Below are positions 10,808-20,799 of a DNA stretch of 64,000 nucleotides, piece after piece. The notes beneath the pieces are model-generated. The model worked only from the letters and a program-made list of their open reading frames with translations. It did not search any database and was not told the origin of the DNA. Origin of the DNA: Onthophagus taurus. Its lineage: Eukaryota; Arthropoda; Insecta; Coleoptera; Scarabaeidae. Numbering within the stretch: position 1 is the first letter of the stretch; every line of letters starts with the position of its first letter. The DNA lies in NCBI RefSeq assembly GCF_036711975.1, contig NC_091976.1, positions 2,604,001 to 2,668,000 of the forward strand. The letters run 5' to 3'. The position numbers and the translations under genes are program-made.

Positions 10808-11080
10808 GTGCATCAGTGGAAGCTGCTACTATTTGAAGTACTTTAACAGTACCTGAAGATGGTAGTAACTTACCGGAGAGTGAACAATTGTTATTAAAAA
10901 TATTCAACAAAAAATGGAAACACAGAGGCTACCCAAGCGAAAAAAAATTTCCCAAAAAGCGCAAGATCTTGTAAACATCTTACAGGAACGAAACGGCTTG
11001 AAAGAAGAGGGAAGATGGTGAAACTATTGAATTAAAAAAGAAGCGATTCGAACGAGAATTTTCACCCTCTTTAAACTATT
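10808..11080 (+). pseudogene. Zeste-like protein, 3' part
   Basis: Short readable pieces (VPEDGSNLPESEQ, then REDGETIELKKKRFERE in shifted frames) resemble the charged coiled C-terminus that follows Myb/SANT zeste-like domains. It would complete the reading frame left at about 6800 on the other side of the palindromic element. Several frame breaks are present. The linkage is inferred from position and residue character only. Confidence 0.35.
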
Positions 11081-11450
11081 ATTTATCTCATCACGGTGTT
11101 ATCCGAGAAACAAGTACAACGAGAGTTGGTTTCAACGATTCGTGTTCAACTTCATCGGATATTTCACCAAATTAAAGTCCACGGAGAGGATTTACCTTTT
11201 CAGCGAATCGTAGGCGGGAAGATACTCCTTATCTAGCGATCCGTTGCATTCGTCGATAGATGAATATTCTTCTTGTTAACCTCTCGGTGTCGCGACACTT
11301 TTGAAGGACACCTATGCCGAAGATACTTTGTCCGTCGCCTCCACCATCGACGAAACTAAGGAAGTTATCTTCTAATAGAATCAAATCTTGACGGCAAGCG
11401 GTTTTAATGAGCGGAAATGGATCACTAATTGTTCAGACGCTCTATTTCAT
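11081..11450 (+). pseudogene. BEL/Pao reverse transcriptase fragment
   Basis: Broken frames match the BEL/Pao RT of the intact element at 58153-63246. SHHGVIRETSTTRVGF corresponds to the start of the RT palm. LKDTYAEDTLSVAS replaces the YIDD box region, with the catalytic Asp pair altered. ASGFNERKWITNCSD matches the GGFELRKWASNCS segment that follows. About 400 nt between these blocks is missing. It is a truncated, inactive copy. Confidence 0.75.
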
Positions 11451-11520
11451 TTCCCTACTAGTGTTCTTTCCTACGCAAAAACGTATCTACGTTTCTTACA
11501 TAACTGTAAGTTCTTACGAA

Positions 11521-11985
11521 TAGATATTCGTGATGACTATTTGATGACAATTTTAAAAACGATCAAGGATCATTCGACAACTACTGCGGTTGATATAGCC
11601 AAATCACTCACGACATCAAAATCTGTAACCGTAAATCCCAAAACAGTTCGATTTGTGCTTCGAAGTGAAGGCTTCGCAGTAGAGTTCCCAGAAAGAAGCC
11701 ACAATGGATATTCCAACACGATAATGATCCCAAGCTGTATAATCTCCCTAAACAGCTATACTCACCACCATAGTCACCGGACCTCAACCCCATAGAGCAC
11801 GTATGCGAGCTTCTTGAACGCAAAATTTGAAAGCTACATATTAAAAATAGAAACAACTTGAAAGCTGCACTATTACAGGATTGGCAGAGTATTTCACCAG
11901 AAATTACAGCTAATTTAATTGATTCCATGCCTCGACGATTAGCATCAGTTCTTGCTGCCAAGGGAGGACCTACCAAATACTAATT
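11521..11985 (+). pseudogene. Tc1-like transposase with central deletion
   Basis: The N-terminal part (KDHSTTTAVDIAKSL to TVRFVLRSEG, helix-turn-helix) is joined directly to the C-terminal part (HDNDPKL, then SPDLNPIEHVCELL, ending KGGPTKY at 11982). The block with the first catalytic Asp is missing and the frame shifts at about 11700. The same KGGPTKY ending occurs at 57003, so both belong to one Tc1 group. Confidence 0.8.
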
Positions 11986-12009
11986 TTACTATGTAAATTT
12001 CGATTTGTT

Positions 12010-12216
12010 TTGATTAGAGGAAAAAGTTTACGTGATTCAGTGTTAGGGAACCAGGGAAAACCGATAAATATGGTTATTGCTTTATTTAGTGAAAAATTTC
12101 CAAATACTGGACTTCAAAGTAGTACTTGTTGGCGTTTAATCAAAAGATTTCTTACAGCAGGAAGTGTTCACCATAAGAAAAAAAATTGTTATGAAACTGA
12201 TTTGAATCTGAGTTAA
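12010..12216 (+). pseudogene. Mariner-type N-terminal HTH fragment
   Basis: VIALFSEKFPNTGLQSSTC, then WRLIKRFLTAGSVHHKK, is the helix-turn-helix opening found in DD41D-type mariner transposases (the DUF4817 region). The catalytic domain does not follow. It is probably the 5' end of a decayed copy whose remainder was deleted. Confidence 0.6.
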
Positions 12217-12439
12217 CTATGATTAACTGTTTTCTTTTGTGTGCGAACACACACTTAATTTTTTGTGAACATTTTAAGAACGGTTTGTTTATTTCTCCAG
12301 AACAATCTGAATCTCAAAACAAAAAATTGTAATAAAGTACTATTGTCGAAAATAATAAACAATGGGTTTTATCAAAGTAGGCCGATGATTCCGAAAATAT
12401 GCATATGGCCAAAGCTTTTCTTTCTGAATAAAATTTCTT

Positions 12440-12620
12440 AGTAACATTTTAGCATACTGTAAACAGAAAAGGTATTTTACATTCACTTGTTTTTTAAAAC
12501 TTGAAAATATGTTCAAAATTAGTCTTTAACCAAGCAAGGCTAAACCCCAGAAGATGACAATTAATATCGAAAAAAAATTACATTTTATAAGAGTCGTTTC
12601 ACCTATCTGGGGACACACTG
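12440..12620 (+). repeat. Dispersed repeat, partner at 52440-52576
   Basis: A stretch of about 150 bp, including ATGACAATTAATATCGAAAA and GGGGACACACTGTATA, recurs with few changes at 52440-52576. The GGGGACAC...TGTATA end looks like a mariner terminus, so this is probably the 3' end of a transposon family. Confidence 0.7.
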
Positions 12621-12659
12621 TATAATTATATAATCAATCAATCGTTCATTAAAATATTA

Positions 12660-12800
12660 TCATCAAAATAAATGTAACCACACATGGCTAAATTCAATGG
12701 CTAAGATATAGGGCTTCAAAATTCAGAAATTTTTAGAAGAATTAAGAGTTGCTGATCATCCGTTGCAAGTACAGGTTTGCCATACTATTGTGGAAAAATG
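12660..12800 (+). pseudogene. Mariner family C, left part (split by pogo)
   Basis: This sequence leads directly into the mariner transposase block that resumes at 14499, after the pogo insertion. The reading frame is decayed and recognised mainly by its position. Confidence 0.45.
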
Positions 12801-12802
12801 TA

Positions 12803-14496
12803 GGGGAGACCGGGGCTGGTTGGGCACAGGGGCATGTTGGTACAGACGTTCAAAGTCGGCAATGAAGCGACAGAGAGCGCCACGACCAGCTTTTCTATGA
12901 ACGTATTTATAGTGTTTCTATGGAGATCTGTCACTTTCGGTAATAAGATTGTTGCTTGGTTACGTATAAAATAATTTGTGTTTTTGGAAGAAGTAAGTAA
13001 CTTTTAATATTCTCAGTGTATAGTTTATAACATTGTTTCAATACAGAGTAAAGTTTCGGCAGCTATGCATGATAAAAATAGAGGTTATTTCGTGCATATA
13101 CATGTATTCTAACCCTACTTTCGATCTCTTTTTCTTCGTGAAAAATAATTTGTAAACTTATAGTAGGCTATGGGGCTAATTGGTACATTTGCATCAGGGA
13201 CAGGTTGATACACTGTACCAACACACAATTTGAATATTGTTTGCAGAACTCTAGATGGAAAAAATGTTTTAGGTAACCAATTATCATGCGAAATTATAAA
13301 AAGAAGTCGCAGAGGGGGAAAACGCCTCCTGATATAATGTTAAGGGCCGTGAAAGCGGTGAAAACGATGGAGTTTCTTTAAGATCGGCGTCTATAGATTA
13401 CGAAATACCTTTAATGACATTGCAGATTAGTTCTGCTAGCATTACACCAACAAGTACTGTTATTACAGGACCGTTTTTTCTCCGATCCGTCACTACTGGA
13501 TGTGATGTTCACATACAATACAACGGTTCCGTATTTACAGGATCAGACTATTATTTATATTCACACACTATTTGGAGGTCGATCATTATTCAACCGAAAG
13601 TCGCGTAGAATGGATGTTCTTGTGTTATTTTGGTACTATCGTCTTTCATTACACAAAGAAAAGAAGGTGTTCACCAGCGAGCAGGAACTCAGTCTTTCTG
13701 AATATTTAAAAAAGGCTGCAGATATACACTATGGCCTCAGTACAAAAGAAGTGAGACAAATGGCATTTTTGTATGCTTCGGTACTGAATTTAAACATGCC
13801 GGATAGCTGGAAAAACAACGAAATAGCTGAATCCGATTGGTTTTCTTAAAGAGGAATCCTTCATTGTCAATTAGATCACCAGAAGCAACTAGCTTTAACA
13901 AACACAACGTAGCCGGGTTCTTCGACAATTTACAGACAGTTTTAAACAGATGCAAGTTTGGACCTGGTGATGTGTGGAACATGGACGAAACAGGCATCAC
14001 TACAGTGCAGAAACCGGATCGCATTGTTGCTCGACGCGGAGTCAAACAGATAGGAAAGGTCACTTCGGCTGAAAGAAAGTGAAAGGTGTCACCTTACTTT
14101 ATTTTTTCAAAAGTTCTGTTTCAAAACCATTTTCTGAACGATTCTCCTCCTGGAAGTGCTGGAGAAGCCAACCCAGCAGGAAGGATGAAAGAAGAACACT
14201 TCATCGAGTATGTAAGGCATTTTATTAAACATACGAAAGCCTCTAAAGAAAAGCCAGTTCTCCTGTTGCTCGACAGCCACGATTCTCCATGTACGGGGTT
14301 GGTTGATACACTTACGATAGTTTTGAAGGGCGGACTGTTTTGCAGTCCCTGTTATTATTTGAGATCAAACGACTGCCAAAAAAGACTGCCAACTATTACT
14401 AGCTTCCAACAGTTTTGTCGAATTTTTCCCAAATATAAGCGATGAAAAATAAAAAAATTGAAAGTGAAAATTGTACCAACCAGCCCCGGTCTCCCC
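12803..14496 (+). mobile_element. pogo-like element with intact TIRs
   Basis: Ends GGGGAGACCGGGGCTGGTTG (12803) and its complement (to 14496) are flanked by TA at 12801-12802 and 14497-14498. The insertion lies inside an older mariner copy. Confidence 0.9.
13286..14445 (+). pseudogene. pogo/Tigger-type transposase, disrupted
   Basis: A DDE transposase of the pogo branch related to CENP-B and Jerky. In order: a psq-type helix-turn-helix (PPDIMLRAVKAVK, then SLRSASIDYEIPLMTLQ after a one-base shift), a CENP-B-like domain (VFTSEQELSLSEYLKKAA, then DSWKNNEIAESDW), and the catalytic block with WNMDETGITTVQKP (first Asp) and LLLLDSHDSPC (second Asp). The tail with the third acidic residue and the usual PPHTSHxLQPLD motif is gone. 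Stops and frame shifts occur near 13380, 13500, 13850 and 14080. Confidence 0.85.
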
Positions 14497-14498
14497 TA

Positions 14499-14935
14499 CT
14501 ACTGATTCAGTGTTTTTAGAAAAAATATATTTTACTGATGAGTCTACCCTTTTTAAAATACGGAACCATTAATTTCAGAAATGCTCATAATTGGGTTGAA
14601 AAAAATCCACATGTTACGCATGTTTGTCAATTTCAATGGAAACTCAGCGTAAACGTTTGGCTGGAATTGTTGGTGATGTCGTTATCGGACCTGTTTTATT
14701 TCCTTCCGTACTTGATGGTGTAAGTTACTTGGAATAAGACTTTAATGTGGTATTTACATGATGGAGTGCTATCTCATTGTATTAATACCGTTAAGGAGTG
14801 GTTACATCAAAACTTTCCCGGGCGTTGGATTGGACGAGGACCGGAAGCCCTTATCACTTGGCCGGCTCGATCGCCAGATCTCACTCCCCTAAATTTTTAT
14901 TTATGGGGGGAGTTTTAAAAATTTGGTAACAATTA
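14499..14935 (+). pseudogene. Mariner family C, catalytic part
   Basis: YFTDEST holds the first Asp and DGVLSHC the second. NFPGRWIGRGPEA and WPARSPDLTPLNF follow, with the third Asp changed to Asn. About 43 residues separate the last two positions, near the DD41D pattern. Several frame breaks occur. Confidence 0.75.
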
Positions 14936-15560
14936 TGACAAAAACTTATGGAGTCATTTACAAAGATCCGCAAAGAAAACGTATTCCCTCGCCTACGTGT
15001 TAATTTAAGTTGTCGCTTTGAGACGTGCATTGTGTGTTTAAGATGTGTCTGAAGCTGCTTAGAATGCCAGAATTGTCAGAAGAGAAAAACTGGCAGCTCG
15101 GCAAAATTTCTCCGAAGAAGAAAAAGAAATACTCTATTAAATACTCGACTGTCCGAACACCAAACGAGAACATGGAGAAATTTGAAATTTAAATTTAAGT
15201 GATTACAATTTTAAAACTTTTTCATATTTTTACTTAATTCTAATTCTGGCTGTAGCTCTAAACCTAAGTTTGAATAATCTATTTGATTGTGTTCTTTCAG
15301 AGTATCTACAGAGACGCAAATGCATCAACCACAGAACCAGGTTTTTTGTTTTGTAACTCAGATTTAAGAGCGACTATGTTTATTGTACAGTTTTAATTTC
15401 AATAACTATTGATAAATTGTCTTTCATTATGTAATTTAAATGTTTTATGATAATAAGAAAGAGGTTATAATGATATAATGATATTCTTTGTCTGCTTTTT
15501 AAAAAAACACGAAAAGAAAACGTTGTGAAACATAGTTACAAAAAACTTTGTAAGTCTTTT
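14936..15560. other. Upstream region of lipocalin 1, no gene seen
   Basis: AT-rich sequence. A short decayed frame at about 15070-15140 could be the C-terminus of the mariner. I see nothing else with a recognisable product. Confidence 0.4.
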
Positions 15561-15597
15561 AACGACCAATTATCTTTAAAAAAGGTGCATATATAAC
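15561..15597 (+). promoter_or_regulatory. Lipocalin 1 core promoter
   Basis: TTTTAACGACCAATTAT (15558-15574) followed by TATATAAC (15590-15597), about 55 bp before the start codon. The same two blocks precede the other three lipocalin genes at similar spacing. Confidence 0.65.
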
Positions 15598-15648
15598 ATG
15601 CTTAAATTGTAACAAAGCTAATAAACAATTTTCTATTTAACAGAAAAT

Positions 15649-16282
15649 ATGTCTATAAGTTGTACCGCATATTTCTTACAAGTACTTCTAATGGTTAGTT
15701 TGATTCGTGATTCCATTGAAATCGCGGATGAAAGATGTCATAAAATACCATTAATTAAGAATTTTAATATCAAAAGGGTAATTATATTTAATCTTTCCGT
15801 TTTTTTCTTTTAAACTATTTGCTGATTAATAGATCACTGGTCATTGGTATGGTCAAGAAATAGGAGATCTCGACGGTAACGAAAGCTCAAAACGATGTTT
15901 ACATTACTTTACAACTCTTGATGAACAGAACTCGAAGACAACAGTTATTGGGTTTAGAATATTCAATGGAACGAGTACCATTGGGAATGTTGAAATGTTT
16001 AAAGCACACCAAGTAAATAATTCTTCGGAATTTTTGATAGAATGGATGGAGGGTCAAGCAATACTAAGTGATTGGCTAATTGGAACCGACTATGACACAT
16101 GGTCGGTGTATTATATTTGTCGACCGGAACAAGTTGATAGAGGAGATATGTTTATTATAACAAGGGCTAGAAATCCGTCAAATACTACGCTGGAGATAGC
16201 ACGCAATTCAGTTAAAAAATGTGGATTGAAACTACCAAAATCATATTTTAAACGAATCGATCAGTCCGACTGTGTCTATTGA
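15649..16282 (+). CDS. Secreted lipocalin-like protein 1
   Basis: Two exons, 15649-15777 and 15833-16282, with a 55-bp GT-AG intron in phase 0, give 192 residues. Exon 1 encodes a hydrophobic signal peptide ending just before ERCHKIPL. Exon 2 opens with ITGHWYGQ, the lipocalin G-x-W signature, and has GTDYDTWSVYYIC, the family's second conserved block. A C-terminal helix (TLEIARNSVKKCG) and a final DCVY follow. Lipocalins are secreted beta-barrels that carry small hydrophobic ligands. The ligand here is unknown. Five Cys lie outside the signal peptide, one more than the usual four. I prefer the ATG at 15649 because its position is the same in all four paralogs. AATAAA-type signals lie at about 16315-16335. 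Confidence 0.85.
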
Positions 16283-16619
16283 GTTTCGGATTAATAGATA
16301 AATATATTATTTGTTAATAAAAATTGTTAATAAATATGTTAATAAAAATAAATGTCAGTATCAAATATTATTGTGTTTTGAATAGTTATACTATGATCAA
16401 CATTTTATATTTACCCAGCTTTAATAATTAAAACGCTTCTACTGCTTTTTAAATTTCCTATGAAGGGAATTCCCTGATGTTGAAACACTTGTGAAGAAGC
16501 TTCGTCATAACATTTTTGGGAATAGCATACAATCTGTAACTGTTGATGAAACTTAATTTTATTTTTATGTAGTTTCGGAATAATGATGGAAGAAACCTCC
16601 TGAAATATTTTTCAAGAAT

Positions 16620-16835
16620 ATACAGGGTGAGTCTCAACCTATACGCATAAACTTGGGGATTTATTCCTCGAGACAAATAATGGGTAATAGGTGAAAAAAG
16701 TTGTAGTAAAAGATTTTTGGTTTCATAGTTATATCCGACGACATCTAGATAAGGTACTTCCCGGAAGATGGAGAGGTCGAGGTAGCTCATAGGCCTAGCT
16801 CATCTCGATCGCCCGAACTCAATCTCAGTCTCTCG
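16620..16835 (+). pseudogene. Mariner remnant D
   Basis: It starts with ACAGGGTGAGTCTCAACCTA, a mariner-type terminus, then has a decayed coding block (PGRWRGRGSS, then DRPNSISVS) corresponding to the FPGRWIGRG...RSPDLxP segment of DD41D-type transposases. Most of the element is deleted. Confidence 0.55.
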
Positions 16836-16983
16836 AAGTTAATACTGAGCAAAGATTGCGAAATCAGATACAAACTGCTGCCGACAATCCACCAACACAC
16901 AGCAGTTAACAGTAGTTTACTTATAACTCAGCATCACTCCCACACAGTGTTACCAACTTAAAGCTATTATATTCAACACCCTC

Positions 16984-17270
16984 TCTCAGGTTACAATAGC
17001 TTTGCGAAGATTTATTGCCAGTAATGGCAATATATATATTATATATTCCGATAATGACACTAATTTTGGTACTAAAAATCGGTTTTCCAAATTGAATTGC
17101 GTGGAAACAACAAATTTCGGCACAACGCAGAGGATCAAATGGCGTTTCAATCCGTCGTCTGCACCGATCACTGGTGGAGAGGTTGGTGGGAACGCTTCAT
17201 AGGACTTCTCAAACAGCTCTTGAAGAAAGTGTTGGGAAAGATTAAATTGACATAAGAAGTATCATCCGTG
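16984..17270 (+). pseudogene. BEL/Pao integrase fragment
   Basis: ALRRFIASNGNIYIIYSDND carries the second integrase Asp, and WRFNPSSAPITGGE corresponds to the segment with the catalytic Glu, which is lost. It matches the integrase core of the intact BEL element (ALRRFIARRGR, then SDQGTNF) but is more diverged and probably a separate lineage. Confidence 0.7.
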
Positions 17271-17357
17271 AATCTTAGTTTTGTCAAATAGTTTTTAGTT
17301 CTTAATTGTGTTCAAATGTACCTGGGTTAACAATAAAGTTAATTAGAAAACCACTCA

Positions 17358-17618
17358 GTGCGTGTTCCTTTGTATGTGATCATAAAACAAAACTTATTGA
17401 TAAAAGTGCAATCTAATGAACCACAAATACATATTGTCTACAGAGAACCAACAAAACTGGAGTCGACTTTAATGGACAACATTAATATCATCAATTTCGA
17501 AGAATCCGAAAAGGATAATATTATTAAGAAAATGATCGACAGAAAGAAGTTTACACTAGGCGACATATACATTTTGTCGCAGATTTGTGAAATCCATCAA
17601 CTCAAGAGTAAGATTTAA
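17358..17618 (+). CDS. Unrecognised 86-residue frame
   Basis: An open frame with a balanced composition (KLESTLMDNINIINFEESEK, then RKKFTLGDIYILSQICEIH) that looks less random than its surroundings. I do not recognise the family. There is no signal peptide or membrane segment. It sits between a BEL fragment and a hAT fragment and may be part of a larger eroded transposon protein. Confidence 0.25.
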   Translation: MRVPLYVIIKQNLLIKVQSNEPQIHIVYREPTKLESTLMDNINIINFEESEKDNIIKKMIDRKKFTLGDIYILSQICEIHQLKSKI

Positions 17619-17639
17619 ATCCCACTCAGTCGTTGGACG

Positions 17640-18060
17640 CAATGATGTTTATATCAGTTTATATATAATATGGGAAAGCATTCTCATATAAATAAAATAA
17701 AGTTAAGATCCGAGTTAGCAAATTTTCTAGATCAAGAAGATATATGGACAAAACCCATTTATGGGACGGACATGATTCCATGCCACCATTTTTATGGTGG
17801 AGTAATTTGAGGGGAACCTGCGAATTGGCTGATATTGCCATTCGGATATTAAGTATACCCATAACATAAGCGGCAGCAGAAAGAACGTTTAGCGTGTTTA
17901 GCTGGCTGCACTGTAAAAACAGAAATCGGTTGACTACGACAAATGCCGCTAAATTAACGTACTTAATTTATAATTATAAGTTATTAAATACATATAAAAG
18001 TGACACAAACCAAAATGTAACAGATTCCGAAAAAATTAAGAAGAACTTGATGAAATAGAC
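17640..18060 (+). pseudogene. hAT transposase C-terminal fragment
   Basis: Frames carrying LRSELANFLDQEDIW, WWSNLRGTCELADIA and AAAERTFSVFSWLHCKNRNR match the C-terminal dimerisation region of hAT transposases. The stop inside the IPxTSAAAER segment and a frame shift near 17790 mark decay. The N-terminal zinc finger and catalytic core are not present in the window. Confidence 0.8.
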
Positions 18061-18714
18061 GAAGGTGAGGAATTGTCAACATATCATCAGACGCATCTGT
18101 CTTAATTTAGATCATATCAATTTACTATGATCAAAAATTAGTATATTATTTAGCGTTTCTTGTTTTATTTTTATGAGTTTTTGTGTAAATAACCAGTGTT
18201 AATGATTTTTATTAAAGAAAAACTTTTAATTTTGAATTAAACTTGTTTACTTTTTTAGTGATCTTTGTACTGTTTTTGAATTTTATAAACACCTATTTAG
18301 ATAACACGTTTTACTTTATTTAATGGTTGTCAAAAGCTGTCGCCAAGTGTGTTTAATGGTTGTGATCTGTAAAAACTTTTTTTGAAATGTTAGAGAATCT
18401 CGATCTTTTTTCGCCCCTTTTTATTCCGAATCGTCACCGATGTAAGACGTGATAAGATCAATCTTGAATTTATTCAACGAAAGAGAAGAATTAAACATAA
18501 GTATATTTTACACAGTGTTTTATTCCTGAATTGGTACGGCACCTAATTAAAGTACAGTTGTGAAACTAAAAGAAAATTTAAACATATTTTGGTCCCGGTA
18601 ATTGCCGCGCGTTCAATACCCTTGGGTAAATACCCCCGGGTATATATCCAGGGAATTTTCCCTTGAAAATAAATATCCGGGTGTTTAACAACACTGATTC
18701 CTAGATTATTTTTT
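18061..18714. other. No gene; palindromic TACCC/GGGTA cluster
   Basis: AT-rich sequence. At 18619-18643 two adjacent imperfect palindromes, TACCCTTGGGTA and TACCCCCGGGTA, lie two bases apart, followed by further mirrored pieces to about 18685. This could be the end of an unidentified transposon. Confidence 0.45.
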
Positions 18715-19420
18715 GAATTATATGAAAAATGTAAAGCGTTAACCCTCTGGTCACACTATTCTATGTTGAAATCAACGTTCATAGTACATCAAAATATCGA
18801 CATTAGCAAATATTGTAAATTAAATTTTAAATTAAATTGCTTTATAAAGCGTTCGTCTGGAAATTACAAATCAATAAAATCAAAAATCTTTGCTGAAGAA
18901 GATATTATAATTGAAGCCCCGGATAGTTCGTTCGTGATGTTCAAGGTAAATATAACGAGAATAAAATTTTGTATTAAAAATAATGTTATTTAGGTTGTGA
19001 CAATATTGGAAATTGCAAGAACCTGCAGGCATCATGAGTTGTGCTTTGATAGTGAATATAAAAGAATGTGAAAATAAAGTTCCAAGAATATTTATGGTAA
19101 TGGATAATAACAATCAAATACCCAGTCTTTTAGAAATTTTTAGGAAATATACATCCTTGAGGCCAGTATCAATAAACCACAAGCGATTGTTTATACGATA
19201 CGTTAACGGAAAATGTACTAGTCAACCTGTAGGCATCAATCAATTTGGAAAGATTCCCTTTAAAATTGCACAATTTCTGTCGTTGACAAATCCGAACTCA
19301 AACACCAAACATCCGCCTCTTTACTGGCAGATTCTGGTGTCGATATTTCTGCAATCAATCGTTATGGGGGCTGGAAGTCAACTGTCGTTGTGGATACGTT
19401 CAAAATTTTTTAAGAAATAA
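18715..19420 (+). pseudogene. Crypton-type tyrosine recombinase, lacking the catalytic tail
   Basis: ALTLWSHYSMLKSTF, then the SKYCKLNF segment and EAPDSSFVMFK, run to a GT-AG intron at 18946-18992 in the same position as in the copy at 33431. After it, VVTILEIARTCR holds the first catalytic Arg region. The next frame (19013) continues with EIFRKYTSLRPV, then RYVNGKCTSQPVGINQFGKIP. The sequence diverges before the HCFRR catalytic box is reached. Frame breaks occur between these blocks. Confidence 0.7.
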
Positions 19421-19437
19421 AACGGAAGCTTCAAATA

Positions 19438-20079
19438 AGCTTTGTTCGTTGGGACTGCACTACTTGCACAAAGCAGTTTCGTGCAGTTGCACTCATACTG
19501 TTCGTTGGGCCATGCGCAGTACAAATTCGTGCAGCCGGTGCAAGTTAGTGCAGATTTTGTTGCACCTGCTTTCGGTTAAGTTTAACAAATGCAGTGTAAT
19601 TCAGTGTAACTAAAATGGCGGAATATTTGGAAGCGTGTTTTGTAATAAATGAAGATGGAGATAAAATCATCGAAAAGAATTGTTATTTGATTATTGTTGT
19701 CGGTAAGTAGCTATATTATATAGCTATTTATTATTTGTTATCATATTATTTGATTGTTTAAATTTAAAAAGGAAAATTTAAGCAAAGGCAAGAGTTAATC
19801 GAAGAAATGAAAACTCGTAATGAGTATTTTTTAGTAATAGTATTTTTTTATCTATGATTTATTTTTTATATAATTTTTTTTCACCATTTTCTGCGACTAT
19901 TCTGCTGACAATCTTCCGTTCGTCCATTTCAAATATTATACACTTTCTTGATAAAAACCTATTCGTTGCGACCACGCTTTACACACTTTTCTAACCTGCA
20001 CTTAGTTACACTTAATTGCACTATGACGTCATAATAGTGCCATGTCGTGCAGAGTAGGGAAGACCCAACGAACAAAGCT
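19438..20079. mobile_element. 642-bp MITE with 16-bp TIR, Harbinger-like
   Basis: AGCTTTGTTCGTTGGG at 19438-19453 is mirrored at 20064-20079. The flanks are ATA on both sides (19435-19437 and 20080-20082), a 3-bp target duplication as in PIF/Harbinger. A short frame (from ATG at 19615, MAEYLEACFVINEDG) ends at a possible splice donor at about 19703. It may be captured or ancestral coding sequence. Confidence 0.8.
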
Positions 20080-20082
20080 ATA

Positions 20083-20640
20083 GAACCTCAACCTTCATGC
20101 TCTTATAATGTTACACATAATAACACGTCGCCAGGGTTTGTCGACATTTTTGTTGACACTTGACCTCGACGTACTTGCTCGACACTTCGACAATGTCAAA
20201 TGTCGACAACGTCAACAATTTGAGGTTATATTTGAGGTTATATTCGTTTGATGTATTGTGCGATTAGTTCGTGGTGATCTCATGATGAGTGGCAGAAACA
20301 TCGATGGGTCGACAAAAATGTTTGTCGACCTGACATTGTCGACACGTCGATAATTGATTTCTTGACATGGTAATGTCGACACAGCATAGATCCGGTACCT
20401 AATATTTCTCTAAGAAATAGAAGTAATTGTACCAACACGGCTATAAATATAAACAACTGAAACATTATATTACTTGTTTATAGATAACATTTAAGTTTAT
20501 TATTTATTATTTTGTCGATTGTGAACAATTAATATTGACTACGTTACTAATAAATTGCGTTCTCTTTTTTCTTGACTAAAAATACATTTTTTTTCATTTG
20601 ACCTTCAGAGCTCTCTCCAGAAAATAATTAAGTACGTTCA
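20083..20640. other. No gene; GTCGAC-rich segment
   Basis: Between about 20130 and 20385 GTCGAC or GTCGACA occurs at least six times on one strand or the other, some in inverted pairs. That density is far above chance for this AT-rich window. It looks like the sub-terminal repeats of an unidentified transposon. The rest is plain AT-rich sequence. Confidence 0.5.
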
Positions 20641-20799
20641 ACTTCAACACGTTTCTGATACTTTCAACTACCTTCTCAAAAATTAATTACCTAATAAAAC
20701 CTTTCTGAAAGCTCGCTCAAAGAACGGTACTTGATAGAGAGTGCGGTTTGATCAAAAACACCAACAGTTATTAAAATTCCTAAAAATTCGCGATTGATT

